16,621 nt of DNA from GCA-002862325 sp036339295 (GTDB lineage Bacteria; Planctomycetota; Phycisphaerae; Phycisphaerales; SM1A02), in assembly GCA_036339295.1 (NCBI GenBank), contig JAYZBK010000131.1, forward strand, positions 1 to 16,621, written 5' to 3'. The notes below the pieces were generated by a model. That model searched no databases. It had not been told where the DNA came from and saw nothing but the letters and a program-made list of their open reading frames with translations. Positions 14,474-16,621 of this stretch are shown here, in pieces. The translations under genes were made by a program, and so were the position numbers. Position 1 is the stretch's first letter, and each line of letters begins with the position of its first letter.

Positions 14474-15886
14474 TCAGAAGTCGGCGCTGCCGGGCGTCCG
14501 GGGGAACGGAATCACGTCCCGGACGTTCGCCATGCCGGTCGCGTAGGCGATGAGCCGTTCGAAGCCGAGGCCGAAGCCCGCGTGCGGGACCGAGCCGTAG
14601 CGACGCAGGTCCCGGTACCACCAGTAGTCCTCCTTCGGGAGGTCCATCTCGTCGAGCCGGGCGTCGAGGACGTCCAGTCGCTCCTCGCGCTGGCTCCCGC
14701 CGATGATCTCGCCGATGCCCGGGGCGAGGACGTCCATGGCCGCGACGGTGCGGCCATCGTCGTTCATCCGCATGTAGAAGGCCTTGATGTCCTTCGGGTA
14801 GTTCATGACCACGACCGGACGACCGACGTGCTCCTCGACGAGGTACCGCTCGTGCTCGCTCTGGAGATCCGTTCCCCACTCGACCGGGAACTCGAACCTG
14901 CGTCCGGAGTCCGCGGCCTTCTTCAGGACGTCGATCGCCTCGGTGTAGTCGATGCGTTCGAAGGGACTGTCGACGAAGGCCTCGAGCCGTTCGATGCAGG
15001 TGGGCTCGACCCGCTCCGCGAAGAACTGGAGGTCGTCGCCCCTCTGGTCGAGGAGCGTCAGGAAGCAGTGCTTCAGCAGGCCCTCCGCGAGGTCGGCGTC
15101 GTCCGCGAGATCGGCGAAGGCGATCTCCGGCTCGATCATCCAGAACTCCGCGAGGTGCCGACTCGTGTTCGAATTCTCCGCCCGGAACGTCGGGCCGAAG
15201 GTGTACACCTTCGAGAGGGCGAGGCACCAGCACTCCACCGCCAGCTGTCCGGACACGGTCAGGTGCGCCTCGCGGCCGAAGAAGTCCTGGGAGAAGTCGA
15301 TCTCGCCCGACTCGTCCCGCGGAAGGTTCGCGAGGTCGAGCGTCGAGACGCGGAACATCTCGCCCGCCCCTTCGCAGTCGTTGGCCGTGATGATGGGCGT
15401 GTGGATCCACTGGAACCCGTCGGACTGGAAGAAGTCGTGGACCGCCATCGCCAGGCAGTTCCGAACGCGTCCGACGGCGCCGAAGGTGTTCGTCCGCGGA
15501 CGGAGGTGGGCGACCTCCCGCAGGTACTCGTAGCTGTGCTTCTTCGGCGAGACCGGGTAGGTGTCGGGATCGTCGACGAAGCCCGTGACCTCGACGGCGC
15601 TTGCCTTGACCTCGATCGACTGGCCCTTCCCGCGGCTCTCGACCACCTCGCCCTCGACGATCACGGCGGCCCCCGAGGTAAGCCGGAGGACGTCCGACTC
15701 GTAGTTGGGGAGATCCGAGGGCGCGACGACCTGCATCGTGGCGAAGCAGGAGCCGTCGGAGAGCTGGATGAAGCTCAGGCCGGCCTTGGAGTCTCGTCGG
15801 GTCCGGACCCATCCCTGGATCCGGACCTTCCGGCCGGTCATCTCGGCGGCCGTCTGGAGAAGGGTGGCGATGCTCTGGGGTTCCAT
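14474..15886 (-). CDS. asnS: asparaginyl-tRNA synthetase
   Basis: A 470-residue class IIb aminoacyl-tRNA synthetase that charges tRNA-Asn with asparagine in the cytoplasm. The N-terminal OB-fold anticodon domain spans about 18-105 (VRIQGWVRTRRDSK, FIQLSDGS). PVSPKKHSYEYLRE (111-124) and HLRPRTNTFGAVGRVR (127-142) follow. Motif 2 is FRAENSNTSRHLAEFWMIEPE (234-254), where the Asn-type NSNTSRH distinguishes it from AspRS. Motif 3 is GFGLGFERLI (437-446) with ATP-binding R444. The length is close to the usual 466. Upstream of the ATG the ribosome-binding site is poor (GAGAT very close), but the next upstream sequence shows no family homology, so this Met is the natural start. DUF2892 follows after 22 bp. 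Confidence 0.97.
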   Translation of the reverse strand: MEPQSIATLLQTAAEMTGRKVRIQGWVRTRRDSKAGLSFIQLSDGSCFATMQVVAPSDLPNYESDVLRLTSGAAVIVEGEVVESRGKGQSIEVKASAVEVTGFVDDPDTYPVSPKKHSYEYLREVAHLRPRTNTFGAVGRVRNCLAMAVHDFFQSDGFQWIHTPIITANDCEGAGEMFRVSTLDLANLPRDESGEIDFSQDFFGREAHLTVSGQLAVECWCLALSKVYTFGPTFRAENSNTSRHLAEFWMIEPEIAFADLADDADLAEGLLKHCFLTLLDQRGDDLQFFAERVEPTCIERLEAFVDSPFERIDYTEAIDVLKKAADSGRRFEFPVEWGTDLQSEHERYLVEEHVGRPVVVMNYPKDIKAFYMRMNDDGRTVAAMDVLAPGIGEIIGGSQREERLDVLDARLDEMDLPKEDYWWYRDLRRYGSVPHAGFGLGFERLIAYATGMANVRDVIPFPRTPGSADF

Positions 15887-15970
15887 GGATCTCGATCCGG
15901 ATGAGGGGTGACTGGGCCGTGGACGGTAGCGGCTCGGCGATCGGCCGGGCGGGGCGAGGCGATCGCCACG

Positions 15971-15983
15971 TGCCAGATTGGCA
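15971..15983. promoter_or_regulatory. dyad TGCCA-N3-TGGCA upstream of asnS
   Basis: A perfect 5-bp inverted repeat with a 3-base centre lies about 85 bp before the asnS start. The shape fits a small operator or hairpin. No regulator can be named. Confidence 0.35.
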
Positions 15984-16056
15984 GCATCGCCGGGGCGTTC
16001 CCTCCCCGAGGGAGCCCACGGCGGCTCGATCCGTGGCCCTCGAGCGGCGGGTCGGG

Positions 16057-16070
16057 CCGATCCGGATCGG
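16057..16070. promoter_or_regulatory. 14-bp perfect palindrome CCGATCCGGATCGG
   Basis: This self-complementary sequence lies in the gene-poor region, 159 bases before the receiver-like gene. It may be a binding site for a dimeric regulator or a chance GC-rich dyad. Confidence 0.35.
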
Positions 16071-16228
16071 GCCGGCGGCCGCTCGAATCCCGCTCCAGTC
16101 GCCGTTGGCCCCCGTTCTGGGCCGTCCAAGCGGGGTCGCCTCCAGCCCGCCCATCCCCGCTCGTCCGGACGATCGGCATGGACGCCCCGACGGACATTCG
16201 GCACGGATCTTGTACCCGGATCCGGACG

Positions 16229-16621
16229 ATGGCCCTCCATGCCGACCATCCAGCCACGGCCGACCCGGCCGCCCGACCCCGGCTGAACCTGCTGTTCTCG
16301 AGCAGCTGGCGCGAGGGCGTTCCGTCCGCGGAGCTTCCAAGGCTGCTCGACCCCATGGGCGTTCGATGCCTGGAGGCCCGGTGCGGTCGCGAAGCGGCCT
16401 CCCTCGTCAGCCGGGAGCAGATCCACATCGCCCTCGTCGACCTGGAGATGCCCATGGAGGCCGAGGGAGACGTCCGGCCCGCGGGACATCAGGTCCTCCA
16501 GCTCCTTCGGCGGGTCGATCCGGCACCGCCGATCGTCCTGGTGCGACCCCAGCAGGCCAGCCGCCGGGCGAGCGCCCGCGGCCTCAACGACGCCCTCCGC
16601 GAGGGCGTCTTCGCGGTCCTC
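16229..16621 (+). CDS. receiver-like (response-regulator) protein, 3' end beyond the window
   Basis: The frame stays open to the last base, giving at least 131 residues with no stop. After a short N-terminus, residues 18-25 (RLNLLFSS) look like the first strand of a receiver fold. IHIALVDLEMP (66-76) carries the expected phospho-acceptor aspartate (D72) and the MP that follows it. GHQVLQLLRRVDPAPPIVLV (88-107) fits the next helix and strand, and ALREGVFAVL fits the last. Two departures: about eight extra residues sit between MP and the conserved Gly, and the usual Thr/Ser after VLV is Arg. The output domain is outside the window, so its function cannot be called. An in-frame ATG at 16178 is the alternative start; neither has a good ribosome-binding site. 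Confidence 0.65.
   Translation, partial: MALHADHPATADPAARPRLNLLFSSSWREGVPSAELPRLLDPMGVRCLEARCGREAASLVSREQIHIALVDLEMPMEAEGDVRPAGHQVLQLLRRVDPAPPIVLVRPQQASRRASARGLNDALREGVFAVL

Larger units (their letters stand above)
15887..16228. other. 342-bp gene-poor divergent region between asnS and the receiver-like gene
   Basis: I find no convincing gene here. An open frame reading rightward from 15978 gives a Pro/Arg/Gly-rich product with no domain character and is best read as noise. The region holds small dyads: TGCCA-GAT-TGGCA (15971-15983), TCCCTC-CCC-GAGGGA (15999-16013), a 14-bp palindrome (16057-16070) and a 12-bp palindrome (16161-16172). The hexamer TCCGGA occurs four times. It should contain the asnS promoter and possibly that of the receiver gene, but no clear -35/-10 pair is visible. 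Confidence 0.5.

Noticed and set aside
15960..15990. A sigma-54 promoter on the minus strand upstream of asnS (TGGCACG at the -24 position).
   Set aside because: The -12 element does not fit: GATC stands where TTGC is expected at the required spacing.
15978..16286. A 102-codon plus-strand frame before the receiver-like gene.
   Set aside because: The product is Pro/Arg/Gly/Ser-rich without domain character, and the frame overlaps the better-supported receiver frame out of phase.

Overview
This GC-rich window looks chromosomal and most like a planctomycete, probably of the Phycisphaerae. The best pointer is a secreted protein ending in two dockerin-like calcium loops (D-L-D-G-D-G...LLASWG / LLSNWS), a tail common on planctomycete exported proteins. 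The assignment rests on protein style, not on a marker gene. I see no phage, insertion-sequence, CRISPR or plasmid signature and no tRNA or rRNA gene. Thirteen genes are supported, one of them weakly and one cut by the window edge.

Layout. Positions 46-6627 hold five minus-strand genes. In transcription order these are a 634-residue membrane protein joining the TIGR03546 and TIGR03545 families, a class V aminotransferase coupled to it by an ATGA overlap, a possible 75-residue small protein, a secreted seven-repeat FG-GAP/dockerin protein, and L-lysine 6-transaminase (lat). A plus-strand lipoprotein gene of unknown function (6706-7341) is divergent from the membrane protein. It converges on a minus-strand penicillin-acylase-family gene (7382-9715), and both stop codons lie in the arms of one inverted repeat. 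The acylase is divergent from a plus-strand lipoprotein with amidohydrolase edges but no catalytic barrel and no histidines (9766-11475). Then come minus-strand genes for an alpha/beta hydrolase, a Tat-exported amidase, a small DUF2892-type membrane protein and asparaginyl-tRNA synthetase (asnS). A gene-poor stretch of about 340 bp rich in small palindromes precedes a plus-strand receiver-like gene that runs off the window.

How the genes may work together. Two pairs are likely cotranscribed: membrane protein with class V aminotransferase, and amidase with alpha/beta hydrolase. asnS with DUF2892 is a probable third pair. The middle of the window concentrates exported proteins of amide-hydrolase families: penicillin acylase, a degenerate amidohydrolase and an amidase. 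A shared envelope role is possible but unproven. The remaining genes look like ordinary chromosomal housekeeping or metabolism. I did not find a clear new multi-gene defence or mobile system. The most unusual objects are the histidine-free amidohydrolase-like lipoprotein, the TIGR03546-TIGR03545 fusion coupled to a PLP enzyme, and a tandem 11-bp repeat between the dockerin protein and lat.
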